Source: Paenibacillus tyrphae | Lineage (GTDB): Bacteria > Bacillota > Bacilli > Paenibacillales > NBRC-103111 | DNA: 64,000 nucleotides | Assembly (NCBI RefSeq): GCF_000722545.1 | Contig: NZ_JNVM01000023.1 | Coordinates: 56,091 to 120,090 of the forward strand | Direction of reading: 5' to 3' | In this document: positions 8,083 through 15,135 of the stretch, in pieces | Position numbering within the stretch: position 1 is the stretch's first letter | Layout of the letters: the number at the start of each line of letters is the position of its first letter | The notes under the pieces: generated by a model | Seen by the model: the letters and a program-made list of their open reading frames with translations, nothing else | What the model was told of the DNA's origin: nothing | The model's database searches: none | Made by a program: the position numbers and the translations under genes

Positions 8083-8621
8083 TCCATCTTCCGATTAGTT
8101 TCTGTCAGGTTCATAAGTTATGGGAATTTCATGATGTCGGAACCTTCTTTAGAAAGAATTTCAATATCAAGTGCAATTTTCCTTCATAATTCGACAAAAA
8201 AACTTAACGGATGCAAAAAAACTTACCGAATGGAGTATGGAGAATGAAGGGACAACGAATTCGAAACTCAACCCTTCTTTTGCAAAACCATTTTTATGGA
8301 AAAATAAATAAATGCTGCTCCTACAGAACCATTCAAAACTTGAAGTACGAAAGGCGAAATGAATTCACGGGTCAAACTGCCCATGAATGCCACCAGAGTT
8401 AAAAGGACTCGATGCCGTCAGAAGGACTGCGTAGACAAATGAGGTTGTGTCCTCAAAGTCTGCAATATTCAAGCTAGAGATCGATTGTATCCAAAATAGC
8501 CACCCCATCTTTGTTGGTTTCATTTTTTAAATATTTTTGTAAAAAACGTTAAATATTTAAGTAATTCGCAATTGGGTGTTTATTTATTAAAATAAAGAAA
8601 GGTGGATTTAACGCTTAACTT
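8083..8621. other. Intergenic stretch without a recognised gene
   Basis: About 540 AT-rich bases between two leftward genes. It should hold the promoter of the 6688-8082 gene near 8100-8180. The open frame at 8211-8402 has no ribosome binding site and no recognisable protein. I see no repeats or RNA genes here. Confidence 0.6.
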
Positions 8622-8623
8622 AA

Positions 8624-8659
8624 ATAAATAAAGCCGCCGGCTCTGGGCCGAACGGCTTT
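8624..8659 (-). terminator. Terminator of the AHSA1-domain gene
   Basis: On the - strand AAAGCCG and CGGCTTT form the base of a stem with an inner GC-rich part around CCAGA, then TTATTTATTT follows. It ends the 8679-9188 transcript. Confidence 0.75.
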
Positions 8660-8678
8660 GCTGATAACAAAATTTGTT

Positions 8679-9188
8679 TTATTGCATGGCTTGCAAATGC
8701 TCGGCGAGACGATCCCAGGTTTCGGTAATTCCTTGCTCCATCCCCATGTCGATAACGGTTTTGAGCGCTTCGGCAGAAGGGTATTGGGCCCGGCTGACAA
8801 GCTTCGTCTTGCCTTCGAACTCTGTGAAAGTCATCGTAATGAGAGGCGAGGGCATTCCTTCCGCTTCGTTGCCTTCGGCATCCGAGAAGTAATCCTTGTA
8901 GACGATTTTTTCCGTTTCGACGATTTCCTGATAGACGGCTTTGCCCCAAGATTCGAAACCGTAAAAATCGCCTTGGTTCTGATCGATACATTTCATACAG
9001 TAATGCCAGATGCCGCCTGGACGAAAATCAACGTTGCAAACCGTAAGCGTCCAGCCGCGCGGTCCCCACCAGTGCTTGAGATGCTCAGCCTGCGAGAACG
9101 CTTTAAATACAAGCTCGCGCGGCGCATGGAACACACGCTCCAGAATAAGCTCCTGACCTTCTGCCTTGATTGTCATTGGGTTCGACAT
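8679..9188 (-). CDS. SRPBCC/AHSA1-domain protein (START-like ligand-binding fold)
   Basis: 169 residues, cytoplasmic, no signal. The family signature is clear: RVFHAPRELVFKAFSQAEHL, then HWWGPRGWT, a central beta-grasp and the C-terminal helix (GMEQGITETWDRLAEHL). Members bind hydrophobic ligands and resemble the Aha1 C-terminal domain; the ligand is unknown. They are often paired with an ArsR repressor, but none is adjacent here. GGAGG lies 7 nt before ATG 9188. A TTGACA/TATATT promoter overlapped by an inverted repeat at 9291-9310 suggests a repressor elsewhere in the genome. Confidence 0.88.
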   Translation of the reverse strand: MSNPMTIKAEGQELILERVFHAPRELVFKAFSQAEHLKHWWGPRGWTLTVCNVDFRPGGIWHYCMKCIDQNQGDFYGFESWGKAVYQEIVETEKIVYKDYFSDAEGNEAEGMPSPLITMTFTEFEGKTKLVSRAQYPSAEALKTVIDMGMEQGITETWDRLAEHLQAMQ

Positions 9189-9273
9189 CCAAATTCCTCC
9201 TAATATTCTTTTCGGTACGCGTTACCTCGGGTATCTTGTTTCGTTTGTCGGTAACGTATTCTTGCTTGTTTAA

Positions 9274-9310
9274 AATATACCTCGAAGGGAATATTCCTGT
9301 CAAGGAATAT
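9274..9310 (-). promoter_or_regulatory. Promoter and inverted-repeat operator of the AHSA1 gene
   Basis: On the - strand TTGACA (9303-9298) and TATATT (9279-9274) are spaced 18 bp. A perfect 8-bp inverted repeat, ATATTCCT-gtca-AGGAATAT (9291-9310), overlaps the -35 box, the expected position for a repressor site. Confidence 0.6.
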
Positions 9311-9452
9311 TTAAAAGGTAATTTTATCGTGTGGGCGAGCCGTAGCAAGATGAAAAGTTTGTCCCAAGAGGTCGGACAAAGCGGGCATATACAAGCCTGC
9401 CGGACATAAAATGAAGCATAAGATTACTTTATGCGGTACTCCCGGAGGATTT

Positions 9453-10496
9453 ATGGTTAAAAAATCGGTCTCGATCTTGCAAATTGCAGCCACATACGCG
9501 GGGACAGTGGTGGGAGCCGGATTTGCTTCCGGACAGTCGATTATGCAGTTTTTTACGGTTTACGGGACATGGGGAGCCGTAGGCATTTTGATCAGTACGT
9601 TTCTTTTTATGTGGATTGGAACCAAGATGATGGTTTTGGCTCACAGGATTCAGGCATTTTCTTATCAGGAGCTTAATACCTATCTTTTCGGCAGCTTGTT
9701 CGGCAAGGTCGCCAATGCTGCAACGTTCGCGATTTTATTCGGGATGACTTCGGTGATGCTGTCGGGCGCCGGCTCCATTTTTGAGGAACAGCTTGGTCTG
9801 CCGTATCAGTGGGGCATTGTTATCAGTATCATCCTTTGTTATCTGGTCATGACCAGAGATATGCAGGGAATTTTGGCGGTAAACTCGGTGGTAGTGCCTC
9901 TGATGCTTTGCTTCATGCTTCTCATTGCCTTGCAGGTGTTCGGCAACAGCGGGACGGCCCCAAGCATCGGTTGGCGAAACACGCCATGGTCCGACCTAAC
10001 GTGGCTGATTAGTCCGTTTGCCTACGCCGCATTGAATTTTGCCTTTGTCCAAGCGGTGATGGTGCCTCTCGGCAGCGAGGTACAGGACGAAAGCGCCTTG
10101 AAATGGGGCGGCTTGTGGGGTGGCGTAGCTCTTGGATTCATGCTGCTGATCAGCCACTGGGCCATGAATTCCAAGATGCCGGAAATTGCAGCTTTTGATA
10201 TTCCGATGGCCGAAATTATTCGGGATCTGGGCGGAGCGGTTCATATTTTGTTTTTGCTGGTCATCTACGGGGAAATTTTTACAACAATCGTCGGCAACGT
10301 ATTTGGGATCGCGCGTCAAATTCAAAGCCTGTTCGTTCTCCCGACCAAAGGGCTGGTGTTAGCGATTCTGCTCGGAAGCTTTCTGATCAGCCAGATCGGT
10401 TATACGCCGCTGCTTTCCTATCTTTATCCTTTGTTCGGCTATCTCGGGATGATCTTGCTTCTTTTCCTAGCGTTTAAAAGGATGCCCGGACCTTAG
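9453..10496 (+). CDS. YkvI-family membrane permease (APC-like fold)
   Basis: 347 residues with about ten transmembrane helices and very few charged residues. The N-terminal motif ATYAGTVVGAGFASGQ is the unwound-helix signature of the LeuT/APC fold and matches the B. subtilis YkvI family, whose substrate is not established. GGAGG at 9444-9448 precedes ATG 9453; an upstream in-frame ATG at 9411 has no site and would lie in the leader. The leader contains two short hairpins (TTTGTCC/GGACAAA near 9358-9380 and GCATAA/TTATGC near 9417-9434). The gene is monocistronic with a terminator at 10531. Confidence 0.85.
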   Translation: MVKKSVSILQIAATYAGTVVGAGFASGQSIMQFFTVYGTWGAVGILISTFLFMWIGTKMMVLAHRIQAFSYQELNTYLFGSLFGKVANAATFAILFGMTSVMLSGAGSIFEEQLGLPYQWGIVISIILCYLVMTRDMQGILAVNSVVVPLMLCFMLLIALQVFGNSGTAPSIGWRNTPWSDLTWLISPFAYAALNFAFVQAVMVPLGSEVQDESALKWGGLWGGVALGFMLLISHWAMNSKMPEIAAFDIPMAEIIRDLGGAVHILFLLVIYGEIFTTIVGNVFGIARQIQSLFVLPTKGLVLAILLGSFLISQIGYTPLLSYLYPLFGYLGMILLLFLAFKRMPGP

Positions 10497-10530
10497 CTGT
10501 TTATTCGCGCAAGTTCTTAAAAATTCATCG

Positions 10531-10572
10531 AAGCGCTGAGCCATGGATTGTTCATTGGCGCGGCGCTTTTTT
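10531..10572 (+). terminator. Terminator of the YkvI-like gene
   Basis: AAGCGC pairs with GCGCTT and an inner GCCA with TGGC, followed directly by TTTTTT. Confidence 0.8.
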
Positions 10573-10714
10573 CATGCTTATGCAAGCTTATCGGAGCGGT
10601 GAATATAAACGATTGAAAATGCTAGAAATAGGAGAACGCTTAGTACTTGCTATGTCACCTATACATACAATGCAAGTATAGAGTTGAGGCTTGTATCGGG
10701 GGAGGAGAAGAGCG

Positions 10715-10732
10715 ATGGTTCCTATAGGGTAA
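10715..10732 (+). CDS. Leader mini-ORF 1 (MVPIG)
   Basis: Five codons with an excellent ribosome binding site (GGGGGAGGAG, 9 nt spacing). The stop codon overlaps the next start as TAATG. Too short to be a functional protein by itself; it is more likely a regulatory leader. Confidence 0.4.
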   Translation: MVPIG

Positions 10733-10776
10733 TGCGGATTGGCCTACTGGATTTATTGGATTTTTTAAGTTCATAG
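10732..10776 (+). CDS. Leader mini-ORF 2 (MRIGLLDLLDFLSS)
   Basis: Fourteen codons, translation-coupled to mini-ORF 1 and lying immediately before a terminator hairpin. It is rich in Leu (five of 14) with varied Leu codons (CTA, CTG, TTA, TTG, TTA), so ribosome speed on leucine codons could be sensed; this is inference. Confidence 0.4.
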   Translation: MRIGLLDLLDFLSS

Positions 10777-10832
10777 ATAAGAGGCATAGGCCTCTTTTTT
10801 TGTTGCTTTACCAGATCTGAGGCAAATTTTGC

Positions 10833-10998
10833 TTGACGTATCGTGTCAGAAATCTATAATCGATTTTGGATGCAGCTTCCGGGCCGGGGAGCAAACCGCA
10901 AGGGCGGACGGCGAATCCTTTTGCGCCGTTGTGCGTATATGTTTGGTGAATCTCCGTGAGAAGGGCCCGTTTCCGAGAGAGAAAAGGAGTGCTGAAGC
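10833..10998 (+). promoter_or_regulatory. Promoter and structured 5' leader of the amidoligase cassette
   Basis: TTGACG (10833-10838) and TATAAT (10855-10860) at 16-bp spacing give a predicted start near 10867 and a leader of about 130 nt. CGGGCC (10880-10885) can pair with GGCCCG (10964-10969), enclosing ACGGCG/CGCCGT and CCGC/GCGG hairpins and two GGYGAATC boxes: a multi-branch junction typical of riboswitches. I cannot assign it to a known class. Confidence 0.5.
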
Positions 10999-11445
10999 AT
11001 GATGACACGATTGGAATACCGTTTGTATGCCGAGGGCAGCGAGACGTTCCCGCTGCTGTATTATTATGACCGGATCGGCCGGGACGAGGTCGCTTTGCGT
11101 TTTGCGTGCGACTATTTTATTAAGGACGGCAAGGTGTACGAGAAAACCTCGTGCGCTGTGGAGCCGGAGTGTTATGTCGTTTATGTGCAGGAAGCGCTTG
11201 ACGAGCGGACGATGCTATGGAGTAAGCCGGAAGGTCCCCGCGGCGTTCGCATGGAGCTGAGGGAATACCGCGAATGGACGGCGGATTACCGACTGGTGCA
11301 TACGTTTACATTTCCCGATACGCTGGAGGCGATGTTGAACCTTCAGGCGAATTATTTATATGCGGAGGGTCGGGAATGGCAGCGCACTTCCGCCGAAATC
11401 GACGAAGACCGGGAGACGTATGTATATTACGCCGTGCCCATGTAG
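10999..11445 (+). CDS. Hypothetical protein, first gene of the amidoligase cassette
   Basis: 148 residues, acidic and Tyr/Glu-rich (LYYYDRIGRDEV, ETYVYYAV), with no signal peptide or membrane segment; probably an alpha/beta cytoplasmic protein. AAAGGAGTG lies 8 nt upstream of the ATG. I do not recognise the family. It begins a five-gene rightward run with gaps of 37-65 bp, so it is likely co-transcribed with the lipoprotein, amidoligase, DUF350 and VOC genes and may act with the amidoligase. Confidence 0.75.
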   Translation: MMTRLEYRLYAEGSETFPLLYYYDRIGRDEVALRFACDYFIKDGKVYEKTSCAVEPECYVVYVQEALDERTMLWSKPEGPRGVRMELREYREWTADYRLVHTFTFPDTLEAMLNLQANYLYAEGREWQRTSAEIDEDRETYVYYAVPM

Positions 11446-11482
11446 CCGCAATTCAAACCGGGGAAAACAGGAGTGACGAAGA

Positions 11483-11755
11483 ATGGAACAGCAAAAAAGC
11501 AGCAGGACACGCAAACTGGTAGCGCTGTTCGTGGCGTCGACACTGATGCTCGGCGGTACGGCGGGCTGCTCCGATTCCCAGAACTGCGCCGATCGAAACG
11601 GGGACGGTTACTGCGACAATGGCAGCAGCGGTTCGTCCGGAGGACATTATTACGGCGGCGGGGGCTCAGGCGGAAGCTCCTCTAAAGCGTCTTCGGACAG
11701 CTCTTCCGGGATCAGCAAAGGCGGCATCGGCGGCAGCGGCAGCTCAAGCTCCTAG
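11483..11755 (+). CDS. Small Gly/Ser-rich putative lipoprotein with an EF-hand-like loop
   Basis: 90 residues. A basic N-terminus and hydrophobic segment end in GGTAGC, an imperfect lipobox with Cys at residue 29. Directly after comes CADRNGDGYCD, a D-x-N-x-D-G calcium-loop pattern flanked by cysteines, then a Gly/Ser tail (about 45 residues) with several short SSG repeats. In enterobacteria, amidoligase (YgiC/YjfC) and DUF350 (YjfL) genes also neighbour a Gly/Ser-rich lipoprotein (DUF1190), so this may be its functional counterpart and a substrate for peptide tagging. That role is inferred. Confidence 0.7.
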   Translation: MEQQKSSRTRKLVALFVASTLMLGGTAGCSDSQNCADRNGDGYCDNGSSGSSGGHYYGGGGSGGSSSKASSDSSSGISKGGIGGSGSSSS

Positions 11756-11820
11756 CGCAGAGCTGCCATGGGCGGTCCGACGACGATAAAAAGCAACGAT
11801 CAGAGAGGAGGCGTGCGGGC

Positions 11821-13104
11821 ATGAGCATGGCAAAGCCGCTTCGGCCGGACGCTTCTTATGAGGAACGCCGGGAAGCGATCTACGGGCCGCTGCGGCAAGA
11901 GGGGATATTTACATGGGACTGCCTATACGATCAGGAATATGCGCTCGCCGGCTTGTACCGGTTGGAACGGGCGCAGCTGGCTGAAATGCGCAAATCCGCA
12001 GAAGCGTTAGGACGCATCTATGCCAAGACCGTTCGGATCGTCCAGCAGGGCGAACCGGCGCTTTTGGCTGAACTGGGACTGCCTCCCGCGTCGTTCGGCG
12101 CCATTCGTCTCCGGTTCGATGAAGATATCCCGACGCTGATCGGGCGGTTCGATTTTGCTATGACACCGCAGGGGCTCAAGATGCTTGAGTTTAACAGCGA
12201 CACGCCGACGGGGATCGTCGAAGCCTTTCATGCGAATGGCCGGGTGTGCGCCGCCTATGGCGAAGAGGACCCGAACGAAGGCTGCAGCGGGGATTTCCGC
12301 CAGGCGTTCAAACGGATGCTCGACCTATACCGCGAAGCGGGCTATGCGTCCGAGCATGTCGTCTTCAGCTCACTCGATTGGCATGAGGAGGATGCCGGTA
12401 CGACCCGCTATCTTCTGAAGCAATCCGGGATTGCCAGCGCGGAATTTGCAGCGCTGTCCGACCTTCGCGTGGAGGGAGACCGGATATGGGCGCAGCCCAA
12501 TACCGGTGACGAAGAAGCGGCGATATGTCCGATCGATGTATTGTACCGGCTGCATGCGATCGAGAAGCTGGCTGAAGACCGGGATACAGACGGCTATCCG
12601 ACCGGCGAGCATGTGCTGGAATTAATCGCGGACGGCAAACTGGCAATCATTAATCCGCCCTCGGGGTTCGCCGCACAGACGAAGGCGCTCCAGGCGCTGA
12701 TCTGGAATTTGCATCAAGCGGGGGAGTTTTACACGGAAGAGGAGCATGAGACGATCGAAGCCTACATGCTGCCGACGTTTATGGAGCCGTGCTTCCCCGA
12801 AGGCACGCCTTATGTGGTGAAGCCGATTCTGGGACGCGAAGGCAGCGGAGTCACGATCTATGCGGGGAGCGGGGATATTGCGGAGGCGAGCGGGGAAGAT
12901 GAATACGGGGATCAGCCGATGGTCTACCAGCAATATGCCGAGCTACCCCGTATCCGGGTGGAAACGTTAAACGGCCCGTACGACGGCCGGCTGCTATGGG
13001 GCTGCTTTCTGATCGACGGCCGAAGCTCTGCCGTCATTGCGCGAGTCGGCGGGAGCATCACGAATAATTTGTCCTATTATTTGCCTTCGTCGGTCATAGG
13101 CTAG
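11821..13104 (+). CDS. Glutathionylspermidine synthase family protein (ATP-grasp amidoligase, YgiC/YjfC-like)
   Basis: 427 residues matching the C-terminal synthetase half of E. coli Gsp. Visible motifs are the N-terminal FTWDCLYDQEYAL, the substrate-side RFDFAMTPQGLKMLEFNSDTP, PYVVKPILGREGSGV (nucleotide-binding loop and lysine of the ATP-grasp), and the terminal GRSSAVIARVGGSITNN. The family forms an amide bond between a peptide or protein carboxylate and an amine using ATP. The amidase half of true Gsp is absent, and stand-alone members are thought to modify peptides or proteins rather than make glutathionylspermidine. The gene lies between the lipoprotein and DUF350 genes. Confidence 0.92.
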   Translation: MSMAKPLRPDASYEERREAIYGPLRQEGIFTWDCLYDQEYALAGLYRLERAQLAEMRKSAEALGRIYAKTVRIVQQGEPALLAELGLPPASFGAIRLRFDEDIPTLIGRFDFAMTPQGLKMLEFNSDTPTGIVEAFHANGRVCAAYGEEDPNEGCSGDFRQAFKRMLDLYREAGYASEHVVFSSLDWHEEDAGTTRYLLKQSGIASAEFAALSDLRVEGDRIWAQPNTGDEEAAICPIDVLYRLHAIEKLAEDRDTDGYPTGEHVLELIADGKLAIINPPSGFAAQTKALQALIWNLHQAGEFYTEEEHETIEAYMLPTFMEPCFPEGTPYVVKPILGREGSGVTIYAGSGDIAEASGEDEYGDQPMVYQQYAELPRIRVETLNGPYDGRLLWGCFLIDGRSSAVIARVGGSITNNLSYYLPSSVIG

Positions 13105-13159
13105 TCTAGCAGAGAAGAACAGCCTTACATTACAACATTTATTGGGGAGTTGGAGTTCG

Positions 13160-13594
13160 TTGGATCAGTTTGGGAATATCATTAACTTTTTGATGTATTT
13201 GGGCGTGACCGTACCGCTTGTGGGGCTCGGCATTTTATTTTTCAACCTGACGACGCCGTATAATGAATTTGCACTCATCCGGGAGGGCGGTGATTTGTCC
13301 GATCCCGCTAAAGCGGCAGCCGCCAAAGCTACGGCTTACGATCTTGGGGGTAAAATTATCGGCCAAGTGCTCGTTCTCGCGTCCGCGGTATATCATTCGG
13401 TCGGTCTCGTCGATTTAATTATCTGGGGGCTCATCGGGATCGCGTTCCAGATTATCGTGTTCTACTTGTTCGAACTGCTGACTCCTTTTAAAGTGCTGGC
13501 CGAAATTCCGAAGGGCAATGTGTCCGTTGGTATTTTCTCGTTTTGTTTGAGTCTGGCGTCGGGTCTTCTGCTGGCTTCGTTAATCAGCTATTGA
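13160..13594 (+). CDS. DUF350 membrane protein (YjfL/UPF0719-like)
   Basis: 144 residues with four hydrophobic segments, arranged as two pairs, the typical DUF350 topology (NFLMYLGVTVPLVGLGILFF at the start). TTG 13160 is chosen because GGAG lies just upstream and the resulting N-terminus (MDQFGNIINF) matches the family; an in-frame TTG at 13142 lacks a site. DUF350 proteins recurrently sit next to Gsp-type amidoligases, which suggests a membrane anchor or channel for the same pathway. The biochemical role is unknown. Confidence 0.85.
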   Translation: MDQFGNIINFLMYLGVTVPLVGLGILFFNLTTPYNEFALIREGGDLSDPAKAAAAKATAYDLGGKIIGQVLVLASAVYHSVGLVDLIIWGLIGIAFQIIVFYLFELLTPFKVLAEIPKGNVSVGIFSFCLSLASGLLLASLISY

Positions 13595-13640
13595 TCGGAC
13601 GACATAAAGTTTGGTTCCGAAGGAGGTTGTGCACAACGTC

Positions 13641-14030
13641 ATGCTAAAGCTGAACAGCATTCACCATGCCGCGGTCATTTGCTCGGACTACGAGAAGTCG
13701 AAGCATTTTTACGTCGGCGTGCTCGGACTGACGGTCATCCGGGAAACGTATCGGGCGGAGCGCCGGTCGTATAAGCTGGATCTGCGGGTCGGGGATAGTC
13801 ATCAAATCGAACTCTTCTCGTTCCCGGACGCACCGGAGCGGCCAAGCTATCCGGAAGCAAGAGGTCTGAGGCATCTGGCCTTCGAGGTTGACGATATCGA
13901 AGCGGCCGTCAAGGCTTTGGAAGCCGAAGAAATCGCCGTGGAGCCGATTCGTGTCGATGAGACCACGGGAAAACGATTTACGTTCTTTTTCGATCCGGAC
14001 CGGCTTCCCTTGGAGCTGTACGAAAAATAG
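13641..14030 (+). CDS. VOC-family metalloprotein (glyoxalase-like, YaeR/GloA2 type)
   Basis: 129 residues, one glyoxalase/dioxygenase fold with two beta-alpha-beta-beta-beta modules. Metal-ligand candidates are the His in SIHHAAVICSDY, the Glu in QIELFSFPDAPERP, the His in GLRHLAFEVDD and the Glu in PLELYEK. It closely resembles E. coli YaeR. The exact reaction is not established for this branch. ATG 13641 matches the usual N-terminus; AGGAGG is at 13621-13626. Last gene of the cassette, with a terminator after it. Confidence 0.9.
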   Translation: MLKLNSIHHAAVICSDYEKSKHFYVGVLGLTVIRETYRAERRSYKLDLRVGDSHQIELFSFPDAPERPSYPEARGLRHLAFEVDDIEAAVKALEAEEIAVEPIRVDETTGKRFTFFFDPDRLPLELYEK

Positions 14031-14047
14031 AGTAACGCAAGAAGCAA

Positions 14048-14077
14048 GGCTCGTGCGCTGTGCACGGGTCTTTTTTT
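14048..14077 (+). terminator. Terminator of the amidoligase cassette
   Basis: A 9-bp stem (14048-14056 pairing with 14062-14070, two G-U) is followed by seven T. Confidence 0.85.
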
Positions 14078-14258
14078 GATAAGCATGGTTTGCTTCGTGC
14101 AAAAATAGGTAAAAAGTTGTGAATTTGTTTCGTCATAGTTCAAAAAGCTCATTGAAATCTAACAAGGACCTAAAAGATTCCAAACATAACTTTGCTATGC
14201 TTGCCTTATCATCACAGAAGCGCTTGGGCGCAAGGGGACAATGATGGAGGTGCGGCGT

Positions 14259-14375
14259 ATGGAAGGAAGATTTTCGGTAGGAGTCATGTTCGGGGTGCTG
14301 CTGAGCGTCCCGCTGTGGTTGTCGATGATCGGCTGGTACAGACTGGTCATGGCCGGCATCGCGCTGTTTATTTAA
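14259..14375 (+). CDS. Small single-span membrane protein, 38 residues
   Basis: ATG 14259 follows GGAGG (14246-14250) by 8 nt. The peptide is almost entirely hydrophobic (VGVMFGVLLSVPLWLSMIGW, then VMAGIALFI) with few charges near the N-terminus and one Arg, so one or two membrane passes are expected. A perfect terminator begins 8 nt after the stop, which makes this a self-contained transcription unit. No family is recognised; its brevity means it is easily missed by annotation. Confidence 0.6.
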   Translation: MEGRFSVGVMFGVLLSVPLWLSMIGWYRLVMAGIALFI

Positions 14376-14382
14376 ATCCTAG

Positions 14383-14411
14383 CCATCGGCCAGAGGGGCC
14401 GATGGTTTTTG
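14383..14411 (+). terminator. Terminator of the 38-residue membrane protein gene
   Basis: A perfect 9-bp stem CCATCGGCC/GGCCGATGG with a 5-base loop is followed by TTTTTG. It also faces the 3' end of the leftward DUF2536 gene. Confidence 0.85.
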
Positions 14412-14443
14412 TGGGTATGAAGCTATTGTCTTGGCGGGATTCG

Positions 14444-14653
14444 TTATTTTTTCACTTTAAAATGAACGACGGCGCTGTACAGCATTTTCCCGGCATTCGG
14501 ATCGAACACCACTTGATGGTTGATCGAGAACACATCCAGCAGCAGCGCTTTGTTATTCTCGATTTGCGCGTCGATTTTGGCTTCGAGCGTTTTCAAATCA
14601 TAAGCTTCGAAAAATTCAATTTTATTCTCGATTCTGTCTAAAGTAAAACTCAT
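14444..14653 (-). CDS. DUF2536 family protein (YrzA-like)
   Basis: 69 residues. The sequence (LDRIENKIEFFEAYDLKTLE, then IENNKALLLDVFSINHQV and SAVVHFKVKK) is very close to B. subtilis YrzA. Function unknown; cytoplasmic. ATG 14653 is preferred over 14659 because GGGAG then has 10-nt spacing and the N-terminus aligns with YrzA. Confidence 0.88.
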   Translation of the reverse strand: MSFTLDRIENKIEFFEAYDLKTLEAKIDAQIENNKALLLDVFSINHQVVFDPNAGKMLYSAVVHFKVKK

Positions 14654-14659
14654 CGTCAT

Positions 14660-15135
14660 TCGCTCCCGGCTGCGTATTTTGGCATAAACTTAATCTACCA
14701 AGCTCTGTCCTTGATTGCAACTGCGCAAGAGAGCTCCCTTTGCGAGAAGAAGGGCTCGATTGCGCTTTTCGTTGATTAGGCAGTAGGGCATGTGTCTTTT
14801 GTCCTGTTTTTGTTGAATTTGTGGAGAAAAGTAATTTCATGTTAGATCATGGACTATATTGTAATTTTTTAATCGATATATTATTATTACTATATATTTA
14901 CTATTCATATAATTCCAAGTACTATAAGTGGATTACATAGTCCTGCTATAATCCATCGGCCATGTGATCATTTTAACGCAATCGCTTACATCAAGTTCCC
15001 CGCATCGCGCCATATGCTGGACACAGGAGACATGCGCCAAGTGTCCGTTCCTCTACTTGACTCCTTCAATTCTACCGACAGCAAGACCGAACATGGATGA
15101 CATTCGTAGAATATCGGCATATATAGACTCGTTAC
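14660..15135. other. AT-rich intergenic region upstream of the first AA10 gene
   Basis: Contains a very AT-rich tract (14850-14930) likely to bend DNA and to carry promoter elements. The open frame 14964-15236 has no good ribosome binding site, and its translation looks random. No gene is called here. Confidence 0.5.

Larger units (their letters stand above)
10644..10801 (+). promoter_or_regulatory. Candidate ribosome-mediated attenuator with two overlapping leader ORFs
   Basis: GGAGG (10701-10705) precedes ATG 10715, a five-codon frame MVPIG that ends in TAATG, overlapping a second frame at 10732-10776 (MRIGLLDLLDFLSS). Directly after comes an intrinsic terminator, AAGAGGC-atag-GCCTCTT plus TTTTT (10779-10801). 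GGCCTA inside the second frame (10741-10746) is perfectly complementary to TAGGCC in the terminator (10787-10792), so the two pairings exclude each other. An upstream TACTTGC/GCAAGTA hairpin lies at 10644-10678. I could not place a convincing promoter. It reads towards the cassette starting at 10999. Confidence 0.5.

Noticed and set aside
8211..8402. A 63-codon frame
   Set aside because: No ribosome binding site and random composition.
10880..10915. Possible c-di-GMP riboswitch (GCAAACC ... GGACG)
   Set aside because: Some consensus blocks are present, but the GCAAAGCC block and the second stem of that class do not fit; kept only as an unassigned leader.
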